Positions 22,881-35,100 of a stretch of DNA of 64,000 nt are shown here, one piece after another. The notes beneath the pieces are model-generated. The model was not told the DNA's origin, did not search any database, and saw only the letters and a program-made list of their open reading frames with translations. This DNA is from Ophiobolus disseminans. Lineage: Eukaryota; Ascomycota; Dothideomycetes; Pleosporales; Phaeosphaeriaceae. The stretch is taken from the NCBI GenBank assembly GCA_010093685.1, contig MU006240.1, positions 275,009-339,008 of the forward strand, in the 5' to 3' direction. Each line of letters starts with the position of its first letter. The first letter of the stretch is position 1. The position numbers were made by a program, and so were the translations under genes.

Positions 22881-23933
22881 TCAGCTGGGATCATACGAAG
22901 GTTGGGATTGTGTATCGTACTTGCGCTTGCTCCCTGTCAGTTCCCAGAACCACCACTTGAGACGGTTGGTCCAATTGATGAGGTCGAGGTGACTGACACC
23001 AATTAACGTCCCCTTGTAGTCACCCCATCGACTGGACTGTATACTGACCAGTCCATCATTGAGCCCCTCGGTCCGTTTCACAATGGTGTGCGAGGCAGCA
23101 AAGACGGACCATTTGTTGGGCTCGAGGGATGCGCCATACGAGTAGTACTTGACGTCTTCGATGTCAGGTGTCCTTTTGTTGAAGCTGTTCTTCATGTACT
23201 CCTGCGTGAGCTGCGAGAAAGCGCCCGTCTCGAAGCCAAAGTACTCCATGACTTTGTAAATGCGCTTGATCTGGCGCGGTCCAATAGTCTCGAACATGTA
23301 ATCTGCGAAGGCGGAGCCCCTGTGCGGCGAGGCTATGGTAGTCAAGGAGAGAATCTTGAAATCTGTGGGTCGAAGGCGACTGATCATGTACCGGGCGTCC
23401 AGACCTCCCATGCTGTGTGCGATGATGTTGACTTGTTTGCCCTTTGCCTTCTGTGCTATGCTCTCGGCAAGTTTCGCCGCTCGCGCCTCAATACTCCCGC
23501 TTGGTGGGACTGCTGCCACGATGACTTCGATGCCATTGTGTGACAGCGCTTCTGTAATGCCACGCCAGTAGTGTAGACCTGGGAGGAAGTGACCCGCGAG
23601 TCGTAGTTCATCGAAGCCTAAAAGGCCGTGGGCGAGGATGACGGTATGTTTCTGGACGGTTCAGCGTTGTTTCGGACGGTCGAAAGAGTTGATCATACCG
23701 GTGTATCTAAGATTAATTAATACTCGTTTAAGAGAATTTCAGGTCGGGTAACATTTCGCACCATATTTGGCACGCATCTCTGCGAACTCATCTGTGATCT
23801 TGCGACCGGTATCGTCAAGCCGCGGATCTTCTCTGCGCCATTGTGTATAACTGAAGAATCGCTGGGTTTGCAGCTGCCGGCTTTTGAAGGGTGCGGATGA
23901 GCGAATCGTCGCTCGAGCACATATTCGTATCAT
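22881..23933 (-). CDS. TGL2: TGL2-type mitochondrial triacylglycerol lipase
   Basis: Three exons (23762..23933, 23699..23706 and 22881..23651; introns of 55 and 47 bp) encode 316 aa. The middle exon is only 8 nt and supplies DTP; without it the frame is lost, and with it the join reads RAKY-DTP-KHTVILAHGLLGF. The alpha/beta-hydrolase fold shows the HG oxyanion element (residues 68-69), nucleophile motif AHSMGG (Ser140) and SPHRGS. The N-terminus is Arg-rich and acid-free (MIRICARATIRSSAPFKSR), as in a mitochondrial presequence. Length and motifs fit yeast Tgl2, a lipase acting on short- and long-chain acylglycerols. The C-terminal SHLDLINWTNR contains the expected catalytic His. Confidence 0.87.
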
Positions 23934-24445
23934 TGGGTGTGGCGCATTGTGTGCAGCTCGTGCTGGTGTTGAAGTTTAAGCTGCAAATATCGATGCGCGT
24001 CGCATGACGTAACCGAGGCACGCGTTGAACATGTGCACGCTGCATGGACTCATGAAATCTAAGTATGCATCTAGGTGCTGCTGTAACAAATCGTACAGCT
24101 ATAACCACAAGATAGAGACTCTACAGCGACTGTTAAGACACTTTTGCAACCGTTGAAGCACCTAAGTCTTGAAGCACTTGGACACCACCGCATTATAAGT
24201 CTCCTTGATGCAGCGTCCATTCCGCAAATAAGTATTTATCAAAGAGAGAACATTTGACAGGATCAATAAGGCCAATGGCAATGTGATGGTTCGTGTCTAT
24301 TGGTCGCTTCAAAATCTCCAGTGTATGCTCTCCCGCTGGCGTATGTACTGCAATGGCCATGTCTCTTGGTCGGCGCCGTTCAACCTAGCCACATTCAAGC
24401 CTGCACAGCATCTTCTACATTCCCCCATATACCACATGCCACACC
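23934..24445. other. Gene-free stretch
   Basis: Promoter of the lipase gene and 3' flank of the V-ATPase subunit gene; nothing else was recognised. Confidence 0.45.
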
Positions 24446-25054
24446 TCACGCCTTCGCCGTCTTCTTTGGCGGCTCCGGCTTCGCATTCGTCACCGCCGCA
24501 AGCAGCTGCTCGACGACCTTGCTGCCCGACTTGTTGCCAATTTCGTCGATTTCCTTGACCTTGACGTCTGTGTCCTTCTTCGCATCGTCCTCGGCCTTTT
24601 GGTTACCTGAGCTGTGCTAAAGAGCTGTTAGCTGCCACACCCGACTCCAAGATGGGTATGCGCACCTTCTGCTCGAACTGCTGATACTCGGTGTCCTTCT
24701 CCTTCTTGTAGTCGTCGATCTCCTTTTGCGCCTCGTTTCTTGCGTCCTTTACACGCTTCGTGCGGTCTGGGCGGGTTAGATGGGTGCGGTGGAGGGGTGT
24801 GTTGCTGTTGCTCACATTCTCGTGCTGTTGTGGTGTCAGTATGTAGCGCATGATGCAAATCAAGGCCAATATATACCCTGTTGGACAATCTTCTGTGCAT
24901 CTCGCTCAGCCTAGAAAGTATGTGAGCCATGCGGAGGTCTTGGTGGGCTGGGACCTTACGTCGAGCAGCGTCTGGATACCCGCGGAGTTTTGGGCCGACT
25001 AGAAACATGTCAGCATTGATCGGCGAGCTTCTTTAAATATAGTAGACATACCAT
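24446..25054 (-). CDS. VMA10: V-type ATPase subunit G
   Basis: Six exons: 25052..25054 (ATG only), 24960..24998, 24877..24910, 24816..24824 (9 nt), 24666..24766 and 24446..24616; introns of 53, 49, 52, 49 and 49 bp. The 118-aa product opens MSAQNSAGIQTLLDAERDA and has the strongly conserved YRTKRVKDARNEAQKEID block, then KKEKDTEYQQFEQKHSSG and a Lys-rich C-terminus. Subunit G forms the peripheral stalk of the vacuolar proton pump with subunit E. The 9-nt exon supplies ARE before YRTKRV and is needed to match the family. Every exon keeps frame when joined this way. The gene is divergent from PET117 across 178 bp. Confidence 0.93.
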
Positions 25055-25232
25055 CTTGGAAAATAGAAAGCTGAGGTGGTGGTGTTCGTTATCGCAAAGC
25101 TGGACTGCGGAGCATGATGCAGCAAGTCAACTTGGCAGGTGCTCCGAGGCCCAAGCTCCCTCCCGCCGCCAAAGTCCTCCACTTCGATGACACGAGCATT
25201 CACCACTTGATCTCTCAGAGGAATTGGACAAA
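25055..25232. promoter_or_regulatory. Bidirectional promoter between VMA10 and PET117
   Basis: Only 178 bp separate the two start codons, and the genes point away from each other, so the region must hold both promoters. No clear TATA box was seen in either direction, as expected for housekeeping genes. Confidence 0.6.
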
Positions 25233-25564
25233 ATGTCTCGAGCGTCACAAATAACATTGGCGACCACATGTTTCGGCGCCATTGCCATTGTAGCCGCCGT
25301 TCACTATGGGCAGAAGACTGAAAAAGCTGTATGTCAAACTACCACTCTACCATGAACCTCCAACATGTCTGACTAACAATACAGGCAATGCACGCCGGCG
25401 TTATCCGCGACTACGAACAACAGCGTCTGAAACGCGAACGTCAAGCCGATTTCGAGATGCAGCGAGCACTAGAGGAGGAATACCGGAAGGTCCAAACTGT
25501 GTCGGATGGAGGAGGACCAGCAAAACGAGGACCGGCAGCCCAGCAAGGAGACACAGGTCGTTGA
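25233..25564 (+). CDS. PET117: Cytochrome c oxidase assembly protein PET117
   Basis: Two exons (25233..25328 and 25385..25564; 56-bp intron) give 91 aa. The N-terminus MSRASQITLATTCFGAIAI is the single membrane segment, followed by HYGQKTEKAAMHAGVIRD and ERQADFEMQRALEEEY, the family signature. PET117 is a small mitochondrial inner-membrane protein needed for heme A synthase and complex IV assembly. The Gly/Pro/Lys-rich tail after KVQTVS is longer than in yeast. It is one of the most secure calls in the window despite its size. Confidence 0.92.
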
Positions 25565-27061
25565 GAGCCACGGAAACTGCCTGTTCTCTACTGCCTACCC
25601 CGCCCTGTGCGACCGGTAAACTGAAAGGCATCTTGCGAGGTCAAAGCGTGATCAACGAGGCTGTGATGCCTTAGGCCCACCACGTGCCTGGCTGCGCCAC
25701 CGGTTCACTGCCTGCAACGGTACACATGCGAAGTAGCCTTGCTGGGCATCTACGCTTCTCCGCATTTATGCCTAGAATGTTAATTGCGAGATACTTCTAA
25801 GCAGCGAATACGACTGCTAGCGATGCTGCAGCGCAAACTACATTGTCATTAAGACTTGCAGACGGCATATTATGTCCACCAACAGTAACGTCTGGATCAA
25901 TTGGATCGCGATTTTATCACGCCATGGATGGGACCCCGTTACAATAGTCTATCAAGTCGAGACTTGGGAGACGCTTGGATGGGATGGTTATCACTGCATA
26001 GCCACAATAACAACTATGCTACACACCATTCACAATGTTGATCAGGGTGTGGTCCTACTGCGAAATGCAAGCATGCTTCTTGGAAACCCCCTGGCACCTC
26101 TATTCGCCCTTTCTCAATTCCCTTGCTGGCGTCAAAGACAGCAGTGCCAGGGCTAGTTTGAGTTTCAACTCACCTTTGTCTCTAATCGCAAACGTCAGAG
26201 AGAACAATCAACAATTTGTCCAAAACAGCAGTCTTCAATCAGCCACTCTCAGTATTCCGCATGGCTCCAATGCGCTTGCACAATCACGGCCAACACAGGC
26301 ATGCTTTGTAAACAACTTCCAGCACGCTCTCATAGAATTTTTAGCATCGAGGCGTAGTCGGTTAGTCGGACCAGCGTACAATGTGACTTGCCCATTTCGT
26401 CGCCACAAGATCGATTTGGCCACCCGTTTGTTCTTCGCAGCTTCTATCCGGCTCGGCAGATCGGCGATGATACCACCGCCCAGAGGCTGTTCGCGCAGGA
26501 TGCACGTCACGAATACCGACTGCGATCCCTCGGAGGATGCTTTTTGAGAAAGTATCCAGAGTTGAACATCTTTTGTGCAGGTACTTGCGCTGATTAAAGG
26601 CGTTTTCGAGCGGGATGCAGCCTTGTGGGTGGTCCAGCCGAAGTGGCTGAACCGGAAATGCGAAAAATGGTGTGCTCGTATTGGTTGGGGGAGAAATGTA
26701 ATCAGGCACCCCAGGGGCTTTAGGCTCTGAGGCTGTGGTTTTAGGTCGCCTCGATGCTAGGGCAGTTAGTTAGTTCATGACGCAGGGACACAGCCACCAG
26801 ATGCCCTTACATCTGCACACCGGCACGGTCACAACTTAAAGACCCACGCTCCCGTTTGCTTGTGCTCCCAATCTACACGCAATCCCGGCCAAGCAATCGA
26901 CACACAATTGTCGAACAACGCACAATTACAATCAAGGCCTGCTTGTACACGTATCACTGCAAGCTTACTCGTATACCGACTGCCACCCCAGCGCATCTTA
27001 CAGACTCGAACCTGCCGTCTCGCGCAACAGTCGCACATCAACTCCACACCCACATATCACC
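25565..27061. other. Gene-free stretch (1.5 kb)
   Basis: No open frame with a recognisable domain was found on either strand. The last few hundred bases (from about 26.83 kb) are CA-rich and lead into the secreted-protein gene, consistent with its promoter and leader. Confidence 0.45.
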
Positions 27062-27934
27062 ATGGTGCGACTACTATCCAGTCTCGCATATATTTCCCTC
27101 GCCACACAAACCATCTCCGCCACCTCATTACCAGACGCCAGCCCCAACCATGCGCTCGACATGCTCCCCGAACACGCCCCCCGATCCGCAGACATCGTCT
27201 CGCCCGACCACACCCTAGAGCGGCGCAAAGGCGGCGGCGGACGCGGTGGAGGCAGCAGCGGCGGCAGTAGCTCGTCCAGCGGCGGCGGCAGCAGCGGGTC
27301 GCGCTCCTCGAGCTCATCTAATAGCGGCGGTTCTACGCGCGCGGGTTCGGGCGCAACGCGCTCCTACGGACGCGGCGGCTACTACGGCGGCGGCGCAGCG
27401 GTGCCCTACGCCGCGGGCGGACGCACGCCCAAGGGCCTCGTCGCAGGCGCACTCATTGCGCCCCTCGCCATTATCGCCATCATGCCTGGCCTCTGGCTTT
27501 ACAGCGTGTATCCGTATTACTACACCAACCGATACAACTTCTACAACCGCACTGCGAATCGCACCGCCAACACAAACAACGGGCGCCGCGATTATGTCGA
27601 CCTCATGATCCGCCAGGAGGGCAATGTTGGCGCCAACGAGAGTTTGCCGGTTATGTGCCTGTGTCAGGAGAACAGCGTTTGCGGGTGCGACGAGAATGAC
27701 GATCAGGGGTATATCAAGGACCTCGTGGGTGATGGCAGCTACGCCGCGCTGAACAAGAGCCTGGTTACTGTCTCGGATGTCAATGGCACGCGGACGCTGG
27801 TCTTGAATGGATCGCTGCCGCTTGGCACTACTGCACCCGGTGGCGTCGACGATGCTGCTGCCGCACTCAACGTCGGCAAGTATGCTGGATACTGGGCCAT
27901 GGGCTTGGTTGTGGTGTATGGTGTTTTCATGTAG
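27062..27934 (+). CDS. Secreted, Gly/Ser-rich, probably GPI-anchored protein (DUF7732-like)
   Basis: Single-exon protein of 290 aa with a good ATG context (CACCATGG). A signal peptide (MVRLLSSLAYISLATQTISA) is followed by a short propeptide-like segment ending in LERRK, a possible Kex2 site. Next comes a Gly/Ser-rich low-complexity tract (about residues 57-110), one hydrophobic segment (LVAGALIAPLAIIAIMPGLW) and an NRTANRTAN sequon cluster. A Cys motif (MCLCQENSVCGCDEND) sits near residue 200. The end (YWAMGLVVVYGVFM) is hydrophobic, as in a GPI signal. The Cys motif resembles fungal DUF7732 proteins; this is from memory of the family, not a search. Function is unknown; cell-surface location is inferred. 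Confidence 0.75.
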   Translation: MVRLLSSLAYISLATQTISATSLPDASPNHALDMLPEHAPRSADIVSPDHTLERRKGGGGRGGGSSGGSSSSSGGGSSGSRSSSSSNSGGSTRAGSGATRSYGRGGYYGGGAAVPYAAGGRTPKGLVAGALIAPLAIIAIMPGLWLYSVYPYYYTNRYNFYNRTANRTANTNNGRRDYVDLMIRQEGNVGANESLPVMCLCQENSVCGCDENDDQGYIKDLVGDGSYAALNKSLVTVSDVNGTRTLVLNGSLPLGTTAPGGVDDAAAALNVGKYAGYWAMGLVVVYGVFM

Positions 27935-30900
27935 ATGCACCTCGACCTTGGTCTTTCCTTTTGTATCATGACTCCGACATGCATGACTGGCGTTTTCTTG
28001 GAGGTTTTTTTTTCTTTTTATTGGCGGCAGGGGCAACAACGATGATGAAGTCGCGAAGAGTCGAGTTTGGATATACCCCGGCCAGCCAAGTGCTGCTTCT
28101 GTCAATTTTCCCCGTATCGAGGTGCAATTCCTACCTCAACCGCATAATAGATTGAAACATCATTACCGTTCAAACCCGATCCCTCCATTCGTGATTAAAC
28201 GTGACTATGAACATTCGGACATAACACACGACACATGACCCCTATGCAACATCAGTTCAAATAGCGTCAGATTTCAACGTCGCATCGCAGCGTCACACAC
28301 CATGGCGAGGCAGGATCACCAAACATCAGTGCTTGCCTCTGTGCGCTGCGCTGCAGTGATGCGGCGCGGCGCGGCACTCGCAACGGTATCTGCGAGGCGA
28401 GGCGAGAGACCCGCGTCGCTGACATGCGCAGTCGGGAATTTGTAGAGATTGGTACAGTGTTGGTTAGGTTGTTTGCTCTTGGTAGGGATTGAGAGTGCTT
28501 GGAGTGAGGAATTGAGTTTTGTCGTTCTTTGTAGATTGTGGTGATGGTTTTGTGGTTGAATACTTCACGCTTTGGAAGAGGTTGTGGAGTTATGCGGCGA
28601 ATACTGGGGTTTATATCAGCGGGGTATCACGAGGTTGGAGGACGAGGAGGACGAGAAGGACGAGGACGAAAGCGGTAAGTTGGTAGAAGTGCTATGGTGA
28701 GACGTTTGTGCTTCTCTTTGACGGGCGGTGGTTCATGTTGCTCACGTGAATCGCGGACGGTGATTGTCAATAGTTGATGCCTACTGCGATATGTGTGGTT
28801 GAGCATCGGTACCTGCAAATGGAGCCAACGCTGCTTACCTTAGACCGACCCGAATCGGAAGATGCGATTGGCAAAGAGATGCTGCTGTCTACACAGTCTG
28901 CACCTCTTGGCTCAAGGCGTAGAGGGTCAAGGCTTGGCTTGTCACCGGGATTCTGCTTTGCGTGCTGTTGGTATACATAAGCGTTATCGTGTAAAGCTCG
29001 TGTTGGAATGTGCACATGCAGTCTCTGCAGCAAAGTAGGCACCAAGGCTCAATATACTGGTCTGAGCATCACTTGAGGTGTGTTTTGTGAGCTCAGCATA
29101 GTGAACGTGCCGTCGCAACAACTGCCCGAATCTGTGATCAATTCGGGGACCCTATCGAGGACCTGCAGCTGCTGAGTATGATGGGAGAGAAAGATTTCGA
29201 TCCGAAGATAGATTTTTGCAAACGCCCTCGCTCAGGCGTAACGGCGTGGGGTAGTTGCAGTTGCCGAATTTCCGGTCAATTTCGTCTAGATAGTGGGCAT
29301 ATTGCGCCTCTCAACGAATATTCGGCTGTAAAATTGTGTAGTGGTTTGCAGCATCCCGAGTCCATGGATCGGGCACAAAATATGCTGTTGGTTTCCGGTA
29401 ATGCAGCATAGATGATCTTTCACCGCCATGTGAGACACTGCGCCGTCATTTGGGGTATACTAGGGAATACACGTCATTCAACCTCGGTTTCCATAGGTTC
29501 GCAAGCTTGTAATCACCGGTAATGATGTTTGGCGACGGCAGTGTTCTTGCGTGGTTCTCCAGTCATCTAGCCCGGCGTTGGTGTTGACAATGTATCCTAC
29601 ACAAGTATCCTTTCGTCACGCTTGCTTATACAGGCAGCCAAATTGAGACGTCATCGAATGTTGAGATTGTTAGTCGGCTTGATATCTAAGGCCGTAATCG
29701 AGTACGTATGTACGGTCGCGGCCGGATGTGCGTTGTAGCTCTGCTTCTTCTTCTTCTCTAGGGCTGAGTAACCGACGCAGCGCGGCTGCAGCATCGGTCT
29801 GCACCGTGTTCGCGATATACATCGTTGCCTCACGCCCTGATAGTCAATCGGCATTTGCAGCACCCTGTTACTCACCGTGGGTTCCGTAGACTGAGGGTCC
29901 GGGTCGTGTCAAGTGTGACGAATCTATCTATACAGAGTCAGTTGAGGTTCTAATAGCTTCGTGCTTGACCGTGGGCTCAGTCACTAAGCCTCCAACAAAT
30001 TTAGCGTTTTGGAGTCTGCCTTAGACATCCTTCTCCTATCTGCGCGTACAGTCTTGAGATGGGGGCCAGACTGATCTGATGACTGCTGCGCGTGAGATTC
30101 TCGTTTCCTGAAACAGTAGAGTTACCCGGCTCGAGTACGCATCGCATTCGATCAGTTTTGCTGCCTCTTGGATATTATCTATCGTCGTCGTTGACATCAT
30201 TGAGCATAAGGCTGTAGATCGACGGAATGGCGAATTACTCCAGAATGCCGGTGTGAGACATCGCTACCACCGCCACGTGGACCCAGAAGCCGGGAGAGAT
30301 GCATGAGTGCATAGGGCTGCATGCTTGTGGTCCAACGGCGCAGTAAGCCCACAGCCGCGGATCTTAGCCGTCCACCCACTGCACGACGTTTCCCAGGGGG
30401 TTGCCTGCCTCCATAATTCGGGTAGATGGTCGTTCGACATGAGATTATTACTGATCGGTATGTCCAGGCGAACATTCCGACTGCGTCATAATTCGCTAAA
30501 AGGCCATGATTGGCTTCGAGCGACGTCGTCCAGCGCCATAGATTCCCGTTGCCGAGTTGCGAAAAGTCTCTGGGTATCAAGTGATGCAGAAGTGGTCGAC
30601 GAATCAAGGGACACATCCTGGTATAATGCATGTTACTTACCCAGGCAGCACGCGTCTATATGCAGGTTAGCAGGTAGCCCTCAGCTGGTCAGCCTTAGTT
30701 ACTAGAGATGGATCGAACAACGAACGGCCCATGCACTACATGTGGACATTGATGAGGAAACAGATATCGTTAGCCACACCTTTGTTAACCGCCGAAAGTC
30801 GTTTGTTGGTAGCTGGAGATCAACTCGACGCTGGAATGCCGTGTTCTAACGATGGAGTGAAGGACTCTAATCTTGGAAGGCACAGCCCTCGGAACAAACT

Positions 30901-31918
30901 ATCCCCAAAGTAGAGCGCTAAGCGAACAACTTCCGCACGGGCTGCACACGTCCAACTGTTTCGTTTCGTGAATGCATCGCTCCATGATGCCACCAATCAC
31001 ATCGTTCAGATTGTTTTCTAGATACAGCATTTTTCTCTTCCCGCGAGAGCCGCCACCAAGGTCTCCAATGTGCGTGTGCGTGCGGGTCGAGGAGAGCGGT
31101 CCGCTTTGAGTAATCCACGCCAGAATCACCGCCCCTCTGTTCCCGCTCATTCCAAAGCCGTCCACTATTCCAAGATAGTGGCTGACCCTTGCTGTCAGAT
31201 CAGATCAGAGTCACTCAGAGATCGTGACACCCGGATGAGAATGCACAACATGCTCAGCATGTCTTGGTATGCGAATATGCTTGCACGTTCTCCTGGCCCC
31301 GAAGACCTGCATTGCAGGGGCATTGAAGCTCCCCCATTCGCTCTCAGTCGTTCAACGCCCGTGTGCGCCCGTTGTCGACTGCGCGCAAGCGCAAACCACC
31401 CTACTGAGGTTCTTGAACGAGATGTGGCATATTGCTTAGCCCCTCCAACCAGCCAATGAAGTTGCCAAACGAACGATCGGCGGCAGCTGAAAGAGCCTCC
31501 AACAAGCGAAACACCCCACCCCTGCTACTCAAACACCTTGCCACTTTCTCTACACGTCTACTAACTGTCATGATGGCTGTGCTAGTATCCTTTTAAACTG
31601 CCCCATCTTAGCAGGATCCGTGCTGACTGTGCACCCCGAATCTACACTTGGATTCCCGTTGCCTGACGGACCTGCAGACACTGATGGACGTCTTTTGAGT
31701 GTCACCCACGCTGGTCAATGCTTTCTTCTTCGTCCTCAACCCATCTACTATATATGTTAGCCCTCCGCTCGCAGGATTCTAGTTCCATACCACAAGTCTC
31801 AGTTCCACCATATCCTACGATCCTGACAACACTTTACCTCTTTCATCTCGTCAATCGCCTTCGCAATCATTCCCTTCGCAGCTATTGCAAAGCATCCTCC
31901 TCTACAACCCATTCCAAC
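27935..31918. other. Gene-free stretch (4 kb)
   Basis: No coding region supported by a domain, good start context or splice structure was found. A short poly-T tract lies near 28005-28018. GC content is not visibly depleted, so this does not look like a heavily RIP-mutated transposon block. Confidence 0.45.
31749..31755 (+). promoter_or_regulatory. TATA box of the small Cys-rich gene
   Basis: TATATAT about 165 bp before the chosen ATG at 31919. It lies downstream of an in-frame ATG at 31718, which argues that translation starts at 31919. Confidence 0.4.
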
Positions 31919-32155
31919 ATGTGTTATCAAGTCGTTGAACGCTATTCGGTATGCCGATGCCTGTACTACAAGCACGCCATCGACCCATGTGCCGCCCACG
32001 GCCAGCGCGGACACCAAGTTCAAGAAAAGACGGTTCTTGTAGGCTACGCCTGCAGCAGCCACAGTAGCCATCGACCAGAAACCACCTACAGTGCGGGAGT
32101 ACTACCGGACTCAGGATATGGTAGCGGCGGATACCCACCTTCATCACTGAGATGA
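31919..32155 (+). CDS. Small conserved Cys-rich fungal protein
   Basis: Chosen start ATG 31919 gives 78 aa; an in-frame ATG at 31718 would add 67 residues of leader-like sequence but precedes the TATA box. The protein opens MCYQVVERYSVCRCLYYKH and continues with DPCAAHGQRGH and VLVGYACSSHS, then a Gly/Ser/Tyr-rich tail. I recognise this pattern (MC-E-YS-C-C-YY-H-DxC...GxRGH...) as a widespread but uncharacterised family of small Pezizomycotina proteins. The spaced Cys and His residues suggest metal binding, which is only an inference. There is no signal peptide. It is isolated, with kilobases of non-coding DNA on either side. Confidence 0.7.
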   Translation: MCYQVVERYSVCRCLYYKHAIDPCAAHGQRGHQVQEKTVLVGYACSSHSSHRPETTYSAGVLPDSGYGSGGYPPSSLR

Positions 32156-35100
32156 TCGCGCCCAACGCCTTTGAAATATGTGCATGCAGTCTTTACCAGC
32201 GAAGGAGTTCGGTTCAATTCCAACGGACTGGGAGTTCGGTTCAGCGGCAATGGTCATTCACTTCTTGGGGCTGGCTAGCAATTTTAGATCGGGTTTCTTT
32301 CCTTGGATCATTCGGCGTACGCATTGGGTTGGAGTTCATCTTGGGTATCTTATTCTGGAACGATGGCAATGCATGTGGACGCCTCATGGAATGCCGCCAC
32401 ACTGTGGCATGTACGATCACGAAGATAGTTGGGGGTTCGGCTTGCATAGATCGGGTAGTCTTTGGCATGGTCTCGGAGTTCTCTATTAGCCTGTCTCATC
32501 CTACATTCCCAACTCATGTTAAGAATCTGAAACTTAACACGAATACACAATATCACTGGTTTATTTTTACAGGTGTGCCTGAGTGTCTGCCTCGCGTAGA
32601 TGCTGGCATGAGGCGTAAGCGACCACGTCTATACTTGACTCCGTTGGCAACTTTCCGTTTTCGTGCTCTCAACACATGCCCGACTGATGCACGAATCGAT
32701 CACGTTCCGATCCAAATTGAGTCACGCACATGTCGTTGAAGATCTGCAGGACATTGCTAAGCATCAAGAGTACGTAGAAATGGGCGCGACGTCATGTAGA
32801 TCACCAATCAAGTTTAGCTTCCGCAACAAGCGCTAGCGCTGTGCTTTGCAACACCGCTCTTTCCAGGGCATCTTCCCCATATCAATCCCAAACTCTGTGC
32901 AACTTTGACGGTGTGAGAGCCGTCACCCATACTTCACACGTCGACATCGCCGTGTCGTGCGTCTGCGACTATGACTGAAGCCGACCCTTCCGGCTCTACT
33001 GCTTGCCGACACACGCTTCGGCCGTCTCCGCTGTCGCCGGTGAGCGTCTTTGGGAACCCCAGATCTTGGTGACTCGTTACGGGTTTGCGGACTCGTATGC
33101 GTTATCGAGGAGTGCTATGGCCCTTCCCACAATGCCACGCTACCCATAGGCCTCCACTGCCTGCCTAAAATCGTCGCGTCTGCCGACGGTGTCCAACTCG
33201 AGGTGCGGGGCGGAACAGTCACGTTTGCCATATTTCGACTAGCAGCTACACTCCCGCCTCAGAGGGCTCAGTTTCTCGTGTCTACCCGCCGTTCCCCGGC
33301 CGCAATGCCTGGGCATAGTCACAACGTTCATGTCAGGCGTCCAGCGTATCTCGCTAACGATTGGTGTCTCATCTCCTCGCCAGAGCCCCAGGCCACTACG
33401 AGAACCTCAGAACCGTTCAGTCATTTGCGCAGTTTCTCTGATCCTAGTTCTTCAACGATCAGCACTAAGAGTATGTGTTCAGCTGAAGACGCGTCGACTC
33501 ATATTTTGAGGATTGACTGCGCCTTTACCAGTATTTGCAGTGATGCCATTTCCTATTATGTCTTTCCAGAATATCGGTATCCCATCATCAACGTTTCCGT
33601 GTTACTGTGCTCAATAGTAGCCAGATGTACAAAATGGTCGCGCATGTGTGCTCTACGAAATTCTGTGTGCGAGTAGGCATCCGCAAGCTATACTTCGTGC
33701 ACGTGTTTGGCACAGAAATCCGTTTTCCACTCTGTCGGATCAGTATCTCCATTAATAGCACCGACGGCAAGTGGATACAATGGCAACCCGGGATCCAGCC
33801 AACGACCCGGCTTACATATACACAGTTTCGGATACTCGCGAAAACCACTCTTGTTAGTTCATTACTAGCAATGCCCCTGCTCGCCGCGGCTAGAGCCTTC
33901 CATCGTGAAGATTGACGTTGATATAACCGTCTGATTGGCTTCCTGCGCCTCACTCAATGTCAGCACGAAGGGTTAATCTTTGATACGAGGCTTGTACATT
34001 TTGTGGTAATGCTATTGGCTCGTGTTTCAGATTGCCTGGTATACTGGTAAGCCTATGGGAGCTGAGAAAACACACAACATTATCTCATGTGCTGGACAAC
34101 CACCAGACTATGTCGTTACATATGTTGGCGCGCCCACATTAAGATTGCAAAGCAACTACCTGGCCACAAGACGCAACGGTGATAAACACGATGCAGGAGT
34201 CGTTCCTTCACGCTCCTAAAATTTATACACTTTATCTTTTCGCAATACCGGTAAAGACGAAGCGACCGGGCAACACCGCACAGCCTTGCAGCAGTTCGAC
34301 GACCTCGAGATTCCGGCTCCATGTCCGAACGTTCATCTGGACCTACGCGAGCAGGCGACTCCAGCACCATAATTCGGATTGCGAATAGTCGTTTACACCC
34401 GCATGAGTGGAGGTCAACGTGACCCCAAGTTCGCTTGGCATCCTTCTCGCCTTACGTGATCTTACAACTTAAGCGCCCACCTAGCGGACATTGCCCTGGA
34501 TCGCCACAAAAGATACTATCTTGCGAGTTTCACTGCCCCTGCGAGGATCATGCTGCGGGGATCAAGGCAGTGATACCGACCGGGTCCGACCCTCGGGCGA
34601 GTGATTAGTGCTGAGCGGGTCGTTAATGTGGCCAACGGGGTTCGTCCGATTATAGATCTACGCCGTTGGTAATTGTCCGAGTCCCGAGGCGCAGTTTCTT
34701 GGGACACGAAGAAGAGCGCAGAGCAATCTGGACATGTGCAGGGTCACAAAACCTTCGACCAACAACTTCATATTCTCGAGGACTCGTGCTTTTTCGGGAA
34801 TAATGCCAGCTTACCGGCAGGCCGCCAAAAGTTCCCAGTGAGAATGCGTTCATGGAGAAATCTCATGATCACGGCTTCCATCTACTCGGTTATGACAAAG
34901 CGTTGATACCATGATCCTGAGGGGTGCGCGTGGCAACTACCTGCAGTCCCACCACACTATCAACCTTCGCTTTGCATCAGAACAATTTTGATTACCAAAA
35001 TATCTCTGGGCGTTCTAATCTACGTGGCAAATTCTGATGCAAATATCGATGTTTTGTTACATTCGCAACAGGTGACAGTATATCAAAAGAGCTTAGAACA

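Noticed and set aside
27314..28105. 263-codon minus-strand frame opposite the Gly/Ser-rich secreted protein
   Set aside because: It mirrors a GC-biased gene with clear signal peptide, Kozak context and Cys motif on the plus strand; the antisense product has no domain.
32152..32739. 195-codon frame just after the small Cys-rich gene
   Set aside because: No domain, start context or splice pattern; composition looks like random open frame.
33050..33676. 208-codon frame in the gene-poor tract
   Set aside because: Starts at a non-ATG codon and no motif or family resemblance was seen.
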